From CAVPUA01 sp963708805 (lineage in GTDB: Bacteria; Actinomycetota; Actinomycetes; Mycobacteriales; Jatrophihabitantaceae), in assembly GCA_963708805.1 (NCBI GenBank), contig CAVPUA010000003.1, forward strand, positions 2,852,001-2,916,000: a DNA stretch of 64,000 bases, read 5' to 3'. The translations under genes and the position numbers were made by a program. Position 1 is the stretch's first letter; every line of letters starts with the position of its first letter. Under the pieces are notes generated by a model, which did no database searches, was not told where the DNA came from, and saw only the letters and a list, made by a program, of their open reading frames with translations. Of this stretch, positions 38,325-46,646 are shown piece after piece.

Positions 38325-40858
38325 GCGTCCTGGTCGCCGCGCCGTGGACCCGCGCGCCGCTCCTGCTGCTGCGCCGACCACTCGTCTTCGTGGCGATCGT
38401 GGTGGCGACCGCGGTGCTGGCCGTCGCCGCCGCGTCCGGTGTTCTGTTCCAGTCGAGCGTCGGGACCGCCAGCCTTCAGGTGCAGGCAAAGGCCGATTGT
38501 CCCGAACTGTCACTGCCCGGCTTCCAGGCCGCGGTGCCTCCCGCCCGCCTGTCGACCGACGAAGCGCTCGGACGCTCGACGCTCACCTCGACGACGTCGG
38601 ATCCGGCCTACTCCGTCGTGATCGGGACGACGCGGATCCAGAGCTCGCCGGTCGATCTCTATTCGCGGGCGGGCGCACTCGATCACGTCGTCACACTGAC
38701 GCCCGACGACGGCGGTGCCGGCGCCTGGTTCCCGGACAACTTCGCGGCCAAGATCGGCGCCGTTCCTGGCCAGAACGTGACCACGACCGACGGCACCTCG
38801 ATCCGCGTGGCCGGCATCTATCGCGCGCTCGCCCCCGATCCGTACGCACTGTCGAACCTGCCGCGGTACTGGTGCACGTGGCACGACCTCATCGTGCCGA
38901 AGGTCCTCGAGAATCCGACCGGCCCCTGGTTGATCGCCGACCCGGCCACCGTCGCGGCCGCCGTCCCACGCGACCTCGAGGTGTCGTGGTTCGCCGACCG
39001 GTCGACCTCGACGCCGTTGTCGGCGGCGCAGGACGGGCCGGCCCAGGCGGCCGCGGCCGCGGCGGCGTTCGCGCGGCAGACATCGGCCCGGACGTCCGTC
39101 CCTCCCGATCTCGCGAAGAAGATCGACACGGCGCAGCGGGTCGAGCATGGACTGAGCGGATCGGTGGTGCCGATCGACCTCGCCGGCGTCGTCGTCGCCG
39201 CCCTCCTGGTGGCCGGCGCCGGAGGTTTCTGGGCGACGGCACGATCGCGCGAGATCCGCTGGCTGGTCTCTCGTGGCGTGGGGCCGGCCGCCCTCGGACT
39301 CAAGGCGGTGCTCGAGACGGCACCGGCCGCCCTGGTCGGCCTCGCCGGTGGCGTCGGCGCCGCGCTCGCCCTGGTCCGCGGCATCGGTCCGACGTCGGTG
39401 CTCGAACCGGGTGCGCAGTGGCGGGCGTTCGGCCTCGCGGCGCTCGCCGTCGCCGGGGCGCTGTTGATCATCGCCGCGGTCGGTGCGCTCGCCGGACGGG
39501 AGCGGGTGACCGGGGGCCGACGGACGTGGGTCCGCGACGTGCCCTGGGAACTGGCGTTGCTCGCGCCCGGAATCTGGGCCGCCGCCCGGTTGAGATCTCG
39601 GTCGGCGGTCGTCGTCGACCACGCGGTCGTCAGCGTCGACCCACTGACGTTCGTCTTTCCGCTGCTCGCGGCCAGCGCGATCGTCCTGCTGCTCGCTCGC
39701 GTGGCCGGTCGGCTTCTCCCCCGCCTCGGCCGAGCGCAACCACGGCGCACCGCGAACTATCTGGCCATCCGTCGCCTGGCCGGCTCGCGGGCGGTCGTCC
39801 TCGGCGTCCTGGTGGGCACGGCACTGCCGTGTGGCCTGCTGACCTATGCGAGCACGGTCACGCACGGCATCAGCTCCGACATCACCGCCAAGGCCCGGAC
39901 CAACCTGGGCGCACCGCACGTCCTCGAGGTGCGGGGCAGCCTCACCGGGACGCCCCGGCTCGAGGGCAACGGAACGCCCGTGGCGGCCATCGACTCGATG
40001 GCGGCCCTCGCCGACGGCACCGCGGTCAACGTTCTCGGCGTCGACCCGGCGACGTTCGCCGACTTCGCCTACGTGTCATCGGCCCAGCGTTCGGCCGTTG
40101 CCAAGATCGGATACACCGACGGCGGCGAGGTGCCGGCGATCCTGGTGAACGCCCCGGCGTCGGCCGATGCGACGTCGCTGAGCGTCGGAGCGACCCAGCT
40201 GGACCTGGCCGTCCGGTCGCGGATGCCGGCGTTCCCCGGGCTACGGGACAGCTTCGAGCCACTGGTCGTCATCGATCGCGCCGCCTTCTCGCTGGTGGAT
40301 CCGGCCGCCGACCGCGACAACCAGGTCTGGACGACGAACGCCGATTACGGTCCCGCGCTGCGCGCCATTGCCGCCGACGGCTACACGGTGCTGACCGAGC
40401 TGAGTTCGCAAGTGCTGATCGGCAACACCGGGTTGCTGCCCGTGACGTGGATCTTCGGCTACCTGCGGGCGCTGGCCGTGCTGATCGGCTTGGTGGCGCT
40501 GGCCGGTCTCGTCTTCGGCCTGGCGGCCCGCTCGCGACGGCGGGTGGTGTCGTACGTGCTGAGCCGGCAGATGGGGATGAGCCAGAGCACGCACCTGAAG
40601 TCCCTCGCCGTCGAGCTGCTGACGATTCTCGGTGCCGGCTGGCTGATCGGATGCGCGGTCGGAGCTGTCGCGGACGACCTGGTCTACCGCAATCTCGATG
40701 TCTTCCCCGAGCTGCCACCTGCCCCGACGTTCGCGCTGCCCACGCTCGTCCTGGCGGTCACCGCCGCGATCGTGGTCGTGGTCGTGGTCATCGCCGCTCT
40801 GGGCACCCATTGGGGCTCCGAACGGGCGCGACCGGCCGAGATCCTGCGCCTCGAATGA
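38321..40858 (+). CDS. FtsX/MacB-type ABC permease, 845 aa
   Basis: GTG 38321 starts SVLVAAPWTRAPLLLLRRPL, followed by one helix (VFVAIVVATAVLAVAAASG), a large extracytoplasmic domain (about residues 45-270), then helices near residues 285-420 and 440-500, a second extracytoplasmic domain (about residues 515-690) and three final helices ending ALGTHWGSERARPAEILRLE. This is the duplicated FtsX-like architecture of permeases working with LolD-like ATPases. The frame is uninterrupted for 2.5 kb. Substrate unknown; such systems extrude lipids or peptides, or perform mechanotransmission. Confidence 0.88.
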   Translation: MSVLVAAPWTRAPLLLLRRPLVFVAIVVATAVLAVAAASGVLFQSSVGTASLQVQAKADCPELSLPGFQAAVPPARLSTDEALGRSTLTSTTSDPAYSVVIGTTRIQSSPVDLYSRAGALDHVVTLTPDDGGAGAWFPDNFAAKIGAVPGQNVTTTDGTSIRVAGIYRALAPDPYALSNLPRYWCTWHDLIVPKVLENPTGPWLIADPATVAAAVPRDLEVSWFADRSTSTPLSAAQDGPAQAAAAAAAFARQTSARTSVPPDLAKKIDTAQRVEHGLSGSVVPIDLAGVVVAALLVAGAGGFWATARSREIRWLVSRGVGPAALGLKAVLETAPAALVGLAGGVGAALALVRGIGPTSVLEPGAQWRAFGLAALAVAGALLIIAAVGALAGRERVTGGRRTWVRDVPWELALLAPGIWAAARLRSRSAVVVDHAVVSVDPLTFVFPLLAASAIVLLLARVAGRLLPRLGRAQPRRTANYLAIRRLAGSRAVVLGVLVGTALPCGLLTYASTVTHGISSDITAKARTNLGAPHVLEVRGSLTGTPRLEGNGTPVAAIDSMAALADGTAVNVLGVDPATFADFAYVSSAQRSAVAKIGYTDGGEVPAILVNAPASADATSLSVGATQLDLAVRSRMPAFPGLRDSFEPLVVIDRAAFSLVDPAADRDNQVWTTNADYGPALRAIAADGYTVLTELSSQVLIGNTGLLPVTWIFGYLRALAVLIGLVALAGLVFGLAARSRRRVVSYVLSRQMGMSQSTHLKSLAVELLTILGAGWLIGCAVGAVADDLVYRNLDVFPELPPAPTFALPTLVLAVTAAIVVVVVVIAALGTHWGSERARPAEILRLE

Positions 40859-40933
40859 GATCCAGCGTCTGCGCCGAACCGACCGTCTGGTAGATACAAC
40901 ACACGTCGTAAGACCGATCGAGGAGGACATCGC

Positions 40934-42050
40934 GTGGCTACTGCCCTGGTTGTCGGTGGGACGGGTCCGACGGGGCCGCCGCTGGTGGAGGGGTTGTTGG
41001 CGCGTGGGTTTGAGGTGTCGTTGTTTCATACGGGGCGGCATGAGTTGGTGGATGGGCCGGCGGTGCGGCATCTGCATGGGAGTCCGTTTGATGCGGACAG
41101 TGTGGCCGGGGTCGTTGGGTTCTGAGTCGTTTGATGTGGTGGTGGCGACTTATGGTCGGGTGAAGGTGTTGGCGCAGCATTTCGCGGGTCGGTGTGGGCA
41201 TTTCCTGGTCGTGGGGGGGACGCCGGTGTATGCCGGGTACGTCAATCCGCATGAGTTGTTCCCGACCGGGATGCGGTTGCCGGTGCGGGAGAAGACGCAT
41301 CCGTTGGTGGCGGTGGATGCGGGCCGTTACGCCGGGTACAACGTGGCCCCGATCCGGATCACCGAGGATTTCGTGTTCGAGTTGGGTCGGGCCGGGGCGT
41401 TCGGGGCGACGTATCTGCGGTATCCGACGATCTACGGTCCCCGCAACCCGCACAGCTGGGAGTGGACGGTCGTGCGCCGGGTCCTGGACGGGCGGCCGTG
41501 GATGATCTTGTCCGATGACGGGCGCGGTATCCATTCCCGGGCCGGGGCCCGCAACGCCGCCCACGCGATCCTGCTGGCCATCGACCGGCCCCAGGCCTCG
41601 ATGGGTAACGCCTACAACGTGGCCGACGACGAGCTGGTCAGCATCCGGCAATGGGCCGAACTGGTCGCCGACGCCGCCGGCGGCGGCCTGGAGATCCGCT
41701 CCCTGCCCGGGGAACTACCCAGCCCGGGCTGGGCCGTGATCGCCTTCGGCTACCAAGGCACCGCCAGCTGCATCCTGGACACCACCGCCCTACGCACCGA
41801 CCTGGGCTACCGCGACGTCCAACCCCTGCGCGACGGACTCATCGAAACCGTCGAATGGATGCTGGCCAACACCGACCACATGCACGCCAACCCCAACCTC
41901 ACCGACCCCTTCGACTACCCCGCCGAAGACCACCTCATGACCGCCTACCAACAAGCCATCACCAACCTCGCCCCCTACACCCAACCCTTCACCGACGGCG
42001 TACGCCAAATGCCGGTCCCCCAAACGACCCGCGGAGCCCAAGCTCCCTGA
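40934..42050 (+). CDS. NAD-dependent epimerase/dehydratase with polarised codon composition, one frameshift
   Basis: GTG 40934 has GAGGAGG upstream. It starts ATALVVGGTGPTGPPLVEGL, a Rossmann glycine motif, and after an extra base near 41117 continues SFDVVVATYGRVKVLAQHFA, ATYLRYPTIYGPRNPHSWEW (the YxxxR-like region is displaced from YxxxK) and NAYNVADDELVSIRQWAELV. The final 100 aa are specific to this type. Length about 371 aa. Codons are G/T-ending in the first half and C/A-rich in the last third, unlike any neighbour. A hairpin and tandem repeats lie directly downstream. The composition suggests a different history from adjacent genes. Confidence 0.82.
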
Positions 42051-42065
42051 TCCGTCCAGGTCACG

Positions 42066-42134
42066 GCGAGTGGCCGATTTCGGGTACGAGTGGCCGCATC
42101 TGCGCGACCACTCGCGTCACAATCGGCCACTCGC
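42066..42134. repeat. Nested palindrome built from four CGAGTGG units
   Basis: Outer arms 42066-42079 and 42121-42134 are exact 14-bp inverted repeats. Inside them CGAGTGG (42087-42093) and CCACTCG (42108-42114) form a second stem. So the unit cgagtggcc occurs twice forward and twice reversed in 69 bp. It begins 16 bp after the epimerase stop and may serve as a bidirectional terminator with the convergent SDR gene. Confidence 0.8.
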
Positions 42135-42140
42135 GTGGAC

Positions 42141-42200
42141 GGGGCGCGTGGTCGAGGTGCGGGGCGCGTGGTCGAGGTGCGGGGCGCGTGGTCGAGGTGC
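42141..42200. repeat. Three exact 20-bp tandem repeats
   Basis: The unit ggggcgcgtggtcgaggtgc occurs three times without mismatch at 42141, 42161 and 42181, followed by a partial ggggcg. It lies between the nested palindrome and the SDR stop (42209). Each unit contains GGTCGAGGT. No ORF uses it. Copy number is likely variable between strains (inference). Confidence 0.9.
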
Positions 42201-42208
42201 GGGGCGGC

Positions 42209-43003
42209 TCAGCCGAGGATCCGGGCCGCCGCCAGGCTCGACGCGTCGATCATGCTCGCACCGCCGTCGACCGGCACGACGGCACCGGTCATGAACGAGG
42301 CGTCGGGTCCGGCCAGGAACGCGATCACCGCCGCGATCTCGGCCGGCTCGGCGACCCGGCCGAGCGGAATGCCGCCGCCCAGGCGCGAGTACCCCTCGTC
42401 GAGGTCGACGCCGGCCCGCTCGGCCAGGTGACCCACCGACTGGTCGCTGAGTTCGGTTCGCACCCATCCCGGGCAGACGACGTTGACCCGCACCCCGCGC
42501 GCGCCGAAGTCGCGCGCCATCGTCCTGGCCATGCCGATCAGGGCGTGCTTGCCCGTGCTGTAGCCGGCGACGTGCAGCGGCGCGAAGACACCCGAGAGCG
42601 AGGCGACGACCACTACGGCCCCCCGACGTTCGATCAGGTGCGGCAGGGCGGCCCGGCTGACGTTCACCGCGCTGAACAAGTTGGCGTCGAGTGCGCGGGT
42701 CCAATCCTCGGGCGTGAGCGTCTCGACCGTCCCGCGCTCGGCCGCGCCGGCGTTGGTGACCAGGGCATCGAGCCGCCCGAAGCGCTGCAGCACCTCGTCG
42801 ACCGCCTGCGCCGCCGCGTCAGGATCGGCCGCGTCGCCGGGCACAGCCAGCGCGCCGGTCTTGCCCGCGACGGCCTCGAGCGGCTCGGGCCGGCGTCCCA
42901 TGATCGCGACCCGGTGACCGTCCGCGGCAAAGCGCCGGGCGCACGCGGCGCCGATCCCGCTCCCGCCGCCGGTGATGAGGACGACCTGCTCGCTCGACGT
43001 CAT
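42209..43003 (-). CDS. Short-chain dehydrogenase/reductase, 264 aa
   Basis: ATG 43003 starts MTSSEQVVLITGGGSGIGAA (classical SDR TGxxxGxG). The NAG motif is LVTNAGAAERGTVE, and the catalytic Ser-Tyr-Lys are in VVASLSGVFAPLHVAGYSTGK (Ser, Tyr and Lys in order, read over 42552-42612). The tail DASFMTGAVVPVDGGASMID is typical of FabG-like enzymes. Intact. Substrate unknown. It converges on the epimerase through the palindrome and tandem-repeat cluster. Confidence 0.9.
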   Translation of the reverse strand: MTSSEQVVLITGGGSGIGAACARRFAADGHRVAIMGRRPEPLEAVAGKTGALAVPGDAADPDAAAQAVDEVLQRFGRLDALVTNAGAAERGTVETLTPEDWTRALDANLFSAVNVSRAALPHLIERRGAVVVVASLSGVFAPLHVAGYSTGKHALIGMARTMARDFGARGVRVNVVCPGWVRTELSDQSVGHLAERAGVDLDEGYSRLGGGIPLGRVAEPAEIAAVIAFLAGPDASFMTGAVVPVDGGASMIDASSLAAARILG

Positions 43004-43092
43004 CGTTCGCTGCCTCCCGTCGTGCGCACCCTACCGACCGCGGACGGCCGCCGAGATGATCACGCCGGGCTGGATCACGTAGGGTCAGCCGC

Positions 43093-43290
43093 GTGCATGA
43101 ACTCTGGGCCGACTACCGCGCTGCCTGGCGCCGGGCTCCCTGGCTGATCCCCTTCCCGATCATCGGGTTGCTCCTGTTGGTGCTCGGCATCGTCGGATCG
43201 ATAGATCGAGCACCGGCGCAGATCCTTTTCGTCCCTGGACTGCTGGCGCTGCTCGCCCACCACTTCCTGGCCCTGCGGGTGAACCGTTAG
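43093..43290 (+). CDS. Small two-helix membrane protein, 65 aa
   Basis: GTG 43093 starts HELWADYRAAWRRAPWLIPF. Two hydrophobic segments (IIGLLLLVLGIVG and ILFVPGLLALLAHHFLAL) are separated by SIDRAPAQ, giving a helical hairpin with a basic end RVNR. The stop at 43288-43290 abuts the stop of the convergent Ddn-like gene with no gap. Family not recognised. Confidence 0.6.
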   Translation: MHELWADYRAAWRRAPWLIPFPIIGLLLLVLGIVGSIDRAPAQILFVPGLLALLAHHFLALRVNR

Positions 43291-43695
43291 TTAGGCGCGG
43301 TGCAGGATCACGACCGGGATCGTCCGGGAGGTCTTCTCTTCGTAGCCGGCGAAACCGGGATAGAGCTGCTTCTGTTTCGTCCAGATCGGCTCGCGCTCGG
43401 CGGGATCGGCGACGTGGGCGATCACGTCGACGGTCTCGGTGCCGACCTCGATCTGCGCGTTCGGGTGCGCGACCAGGTTGTGGAACCAGGCCGGGTTGTT
43501 GTCGGCGCCGGCGTAGGAAGCGAAGACGGCCCAGTCATCGCCGACCGGCTGGTACATCATCGGGTGGACGCGCGGCTCGCCGCTCTTGGCCCCGGTGCTG
43601 TGCAGCAACAGCATGGGCGCACCGGCGAAGTTGCCACCGACGTCACCGCCGTTGGCTCGGAACTCGTCGATGATCGTTTGATTCCAGTCGGCCAT
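43291..43695 (-). CDS. Deazaflavin (F420)-dependent nitroreductase family protein (Ddn-like)
   Basis: ATG 43695 starts MADWNQTIIDEFRANGGDVG. The signature LLLHSTGAKSGEPRVHPMMY and SYAGADNNPAWFHNLVAHPN followed by VGTETVDVIAHVA matches the Ddn/DUF385 split-barrel family of mycobacteria. Members use F420H2 to reduce quinones or nitroaromatics. 134 aa, intact. Together with fgd, which would supply F420H2, and the PPOX protein, it indicates an F420-using organism. Confidence 0.9.
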   Translation of the reverse strand: MADWNQTIIDEFRANGGDVGGNFAGAPMLLLHSTGAKSGEPRVHPMMYQPVGDDWAVFASYAGADNNPAWFHNLVAHPNAQIEVGTETVDVIAHVADPAEREPIWTKQKQLYPGFAGYEEKTSRTIPVVILHRA

Positions 43696-43705
43696 GACAC
43701 CAACC

Positions 43706-45064
43706 CTAAAGGGACGGCAGGTAGCGGCGCAGCTCGAAGGGGCTGACCTCGGCCCGGTACTCGATCCACTCTTCCCGCTTGTTGCGAAGGAAGAAGTCGA
43801 AGACGTGCTCCCCCAGCACCTCGGCGACGAGTTCGGAGTTCTCCATCACCTTCAGGGCATCGTTCAGGTTCGCCGGCAGCTCCTCGTAGCCGAGCGCTTG
43901 GCGCTCCATGTCGGTCAGCGACCAGACGTCGTCCTCGGCGCCGGGCGGCAGCTCATAACCCTCTTCGATGCCCTTCATCCCGGCGCCCAGCAGGACGGCG
44001 AACGCGAGGTAGGGGTTGGTCGCCGAATCGGGTGAACGGATCTCGATTCGCGTCGAGTTCGCCTTGCCCGGCTTGTACATCGGCACCCGCACGAGCGCCG
44101 ATCGGTTGGCGTGCCCCCAGCAGACGTACGTCGGGGCCTCGACGAGCTGGCCCCGCGCCGCGTAGCCGAACAGTCGCTTGTAGGAGTTCACCCACTGGTT
44201 GGTGACCGCGGTGATCTCCCGCGAGTGGTGCAGCAGCCCGGCGATGAAGGCCCGCGCCGTCTTCGAGAGGTTCAACGGGTCGGACGGGTCGTGGAAGGCG
44301 TTGTGGTCGCCCTCGAACAGCGACAGGTGGGTGTGCATGCCGCTGCCGGGCTGGTGGCGGAACGGCTTGGGCATGAACGTCGCCTCGACGCCGTGACTGA
44401 TGGCGACTTCCTTGACGATGTGGCGGAAGGTCATGATGTTGTCGGCCATCGAGAGCGCATCCGCGTAGCGCAGATCGATCTCCTGCTGACCGGGCGCGAC
44501 CTCGTGGTGGCTGAACTCGACCGAGATGCCCAGGCCCTCCAGCGCGGCGACGACGTCCCGGCGGAAGTTGTGGGCCGAGTCGTGGCTGGTCATGTCGAAG
44601 TAGCCGCCGTTGTCGATCGGCACGGGCTCACTGCCGTCGGTCGGCCGGTTCTTGAGCAGGAAGAACTCGATCTCGGGGTGGGTGTAGAACGTGAAGCCGC
44701 GCTCGGCCGCCTTCGACAACGCTCGACGCAGTGTGTAGCGCGGATCGGCCCAGGACGGCGAACCGTCGGGCATCTGGATGTCGCAGAACATGCGCGCCGA
44801 GTCGGCGGTGCTGCCGTCGGCCGGGGGCAGGATCTGGAACGTCCCCGGATCGGGGCGCGCGATCATGTCGCTCTCACTGGCCCGGGCGAATCCCTCGATG
44901 GCCGAGCCGTCGAAGCCGATGCCCTCGTCGAAGGCCCCGTCGAGTTCGGCCGGAGCTACGGAGACCGATTTGAGCGTTCCGAGGACGTCGGTGAACCAGA
45001 GGCGGACGAAGCGGATCTGGCGTTCCTCGATCGTGCGCAGCACGAATTCCTGTTGACGGTCCAC
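43706..45064 (-). CDS. glnA2: Glutamine synthetase-like protein GlnA2
   Basis: ATG 45064 starts MDRQQEFVLRTIEERQIRFV, with FTDVLGTLKSVSVAP, GFDGSAIEGFARASESDM, EIEFFLLKN, HHEVAPGQQEIDLRYADAL, PGSGMHTHLSLFEG and RIEIRSPDSATNPYLAF. 452 aa, intact. The segment equivalent to the GlnA1 adenylylation loop reads GYELPPGAEDDVWSL and lacks the NLY-type Tyr context, so it is probably not a GlnE target. In Streptomyces, GlnA2 is a gamma-glutamylpolyamine synthetase-type enzyme, so true GS activity is uncertain. It lies 10 bp upstream of the Ddn-like gene. Confidence 0.93.
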   Translation of the reverse strand: MDRQQEFVLRTIEERQIRFVRLWFTDVLGTLKSVSVAPAELDGAFDEGIGFDGSAIEGFARASESDMIARPDPGTFQILPPADGSTADSARMFCDIQMPDGSPSWADPRYTLRRALSKAAERGFTFYTHPEIEFFLLKNRPTDGSEPVPIDNGGYFDMTSHDSAHNFRRDVVAALEGLGISVEFSHHEVAPGQQEIDLRYADALSMADNIMTFRHIVKEVAISHGVEATFMPKPFRHQPGSGMHTHLSLFEGDHNAFHDPSDPLNLSKTARAFIAGLLHHSREITAVTNQWVNSYKRLFGYAARGQLVEAPTYVCWGHANRSALVRVPMYKPGKANSTRIEIRSPDSATNPYLAFAVLLGAGMKGIEEGYELPPGAEDDVWSLTDMERQALGYEELPANLNDALKVMENSELVAEVLGEHVFDFFLRNKREEWIEYRAEVSPFELRRYLPSL

Positions 45065-45142
45065 CCGCGCGACCTTAGTGGACCAGAGTGACGGATGAGT
45101 TACTTGATCCCCGACGGGTCGCCGGTAACCGGACGGGTCGGG

Positions 45143-46462
45143 CTACTGCAGGGAGCTGGCGGCCGCGGCGGCCCACTGGGCGTAGGGCATCGTCCAGTCG
45201 CCGTTCTGCCAGAGCGCGAGCGCGGCGCCGCCGGTGTGCTCGACCACGACCGGATCACCGATCTGCGAGGTCTGCTGGTACCAGATCGCGTTGGCCTTGT
45301 TCAGGTTCAGGCAGCCGTGCGACAGGTCGCGCGAGCCCTGGGCCCAGACGGTGCTGTCGAGTTCGTGCAGGTAGATGCCGTCGACGCTGATCTTCGTCGC
45401 GTTGTAGATCGTCTCCTTGTAGCCGCCGGGCGCTGTGACCGGCAGACCGTAGGTCGAGGAGTCCATCACGACGGACGCGTCCTTCTCGAGGACGGTGTAG
45501 GTCCCCGACGGGGTGAAGTAGGAGATCGTGCCGTCGGTGCCCTTGTAGTAGCCGCCCTTGCCCATCGACGTCGGCATGGTGCGCTGCAGGACGTCGTTGA
45601 AGTAGACGCTGACCTGGTGCGTGGTGTCGTCGGCGATCGAGACCTGCTTCTGGCCGATGGTGAACGACTTGCTGATGTCGGCCTGGCCGTAGAGCCCCGA
45701 CCCGACCTGGACGCCGTAGATGTTGGCGGCGACGGTGACCTTCGTGCCCGCGGGCCAGTACTGACCGTCCGGGACGTTCGGCCGGAAGTGGGCGTTCTGG
45801 TCGTCGACCCAGTACCAGGTGCCGGTCATGGCCGGCGTCGACGTGACGACGAGCGCCTTCGTCGCCGCGGCCTTGTCGGTGATCTTCTCGTCGAAGTGGA
45901 CGACCGGGACGATGCCGACGCCGTAGGTCGCGCCGTCGGTCAGGTTGTAACCGCCCTGGTAGTCGATGTAGGCCGCGGTCTGGTTGCTCGGCGTGAGGGT
46001 GTTGAACGTCGCGGTCTGCGACGTCGGCACGCCGGCGGAGTTCGTCGCGGCCGCCGTCAGGGTGTACGTGTGGCCGTAGCCGAGGGTGGAGCCGGCCGTC
46101 CACGTCGCGTTGTCGGCCGACATCGTGCCGGTGACCGTGGCGCCCGTCGAGCTGGTCAGCGTGACGCTCGAGATCGTGCCGCCCGCCGCGGAGACGGTGA
46201 TCGGGGTGGCCGGGCTGACGCCGGAAGCGCCGTTGGCCGGGTTGAAGGTGAGCGCGGCCGCCGGGGCCGGCGCACTGCTCGAAGTCGACGGAGCGGGCGA
46301 GGAGGACGAGCTGCTCGATGACGCCGAAGTGGGGGCTCCGGCCGCGGCGGCGGCATCGTGCTTGCCCCCGCACGCCGTGAGGGCACCGGCCGCCAGAAAA
46401 GCGACGCCGGCGACCGCGACCACGACCCGGCTACCGGTGCCGAAGTGGGGCAGTCGAACCAC
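45143..46462 (-). CDS. L,D-transpeptidase lipoprotein (YkuD domain)
   Basis: GTG 46462 has GGAGG 9 nt upstream. It encodes a lipoprotein signal ending in the lipobox LTAC (GVAFLAAGALTACGGK), a Ser/Pro/Ala linker, an Ig-like domain (LTFNPANGASGVSPATPITV), a second beta domain and the YkuD catalytic domain with HELDSTVWAQGSRDLSHGCL (His, Ser-His-Gly-Cys catalytic motif). About 440 aa, intact, matching the mycobacterial LdtMt2-like Ig-Ig-YkuD layout. It forms 3-3 peptidoglycan cross-links at the outer membrane leaflet. Divergent from nadE. Confidence 0.94.
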   Translation of the reverse strand: MVRLPHFGTGSRVVVAVAGVAFLAAGALTACGGKHDAAAAAGAPTSASSSSSSSSPAPSTSSSAPAPAAALTFNPANGASGVSPATPITVSAAGGTISSVTLTSSTGATVTGTMSADNATWTAGSTLGYGHTYTLTAAATNSAGVPTSQTATFNTLTPSNQTAAYIDYQGGYNLTDGATYGVGIVPVVHFDEKITDKAAATKALVVTSTPAMTGTWYWVDDQNAHFRPNVPDGQYWPAGTKVTVAANIYGVQVGSGLYGQADISKSFTIGQKQVSIADDTTHQVSVYFNDVLQRTMPTSMGKGGYYKGTDGTISYFTPSGTYTVLEKDASVVMDSSTYGLPVTAPGGYKETIYNATKISVDGIYLHELDSTVWAQGSRDLSHGCLNLNKANAIWYQQTSQIGDPVVVEHTGGAALALWQNGDWTMPYAQWAAAAASSLQ

Positions 46463-46646
46463 AGCAGACCTCCACGCATCACGAGCGCACCCAGCGGAGC
46501 GCCCACAGGCCACGAGCGGATCGACGGAATCCGAAATGGCCGTCTCGTGGTCACCCTATTGTGGCCCAAGACCGGTCGAACCCTCGACATCTGACCGGCC
46601 GCTCTCAACGTTTTCGCAGCCCGTGATAGTGCGCGACACTGGACAG

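Noticed and set aside
37352..40858. 1168-aa ORF starting inside the first ABC ATPase
   Set aside because: The permease starts at GTG 38321, overlapping the second ATPase stop; upstream residues are an out-of-frame read of the ATPase genes.
42117..42704. 195-aa ORF opposite the SDR 3' end, reading through the tandem repeats
   Set aside because: It is an alternate frame of the intact SDR gene extended through repeats and has no recognisable domain.
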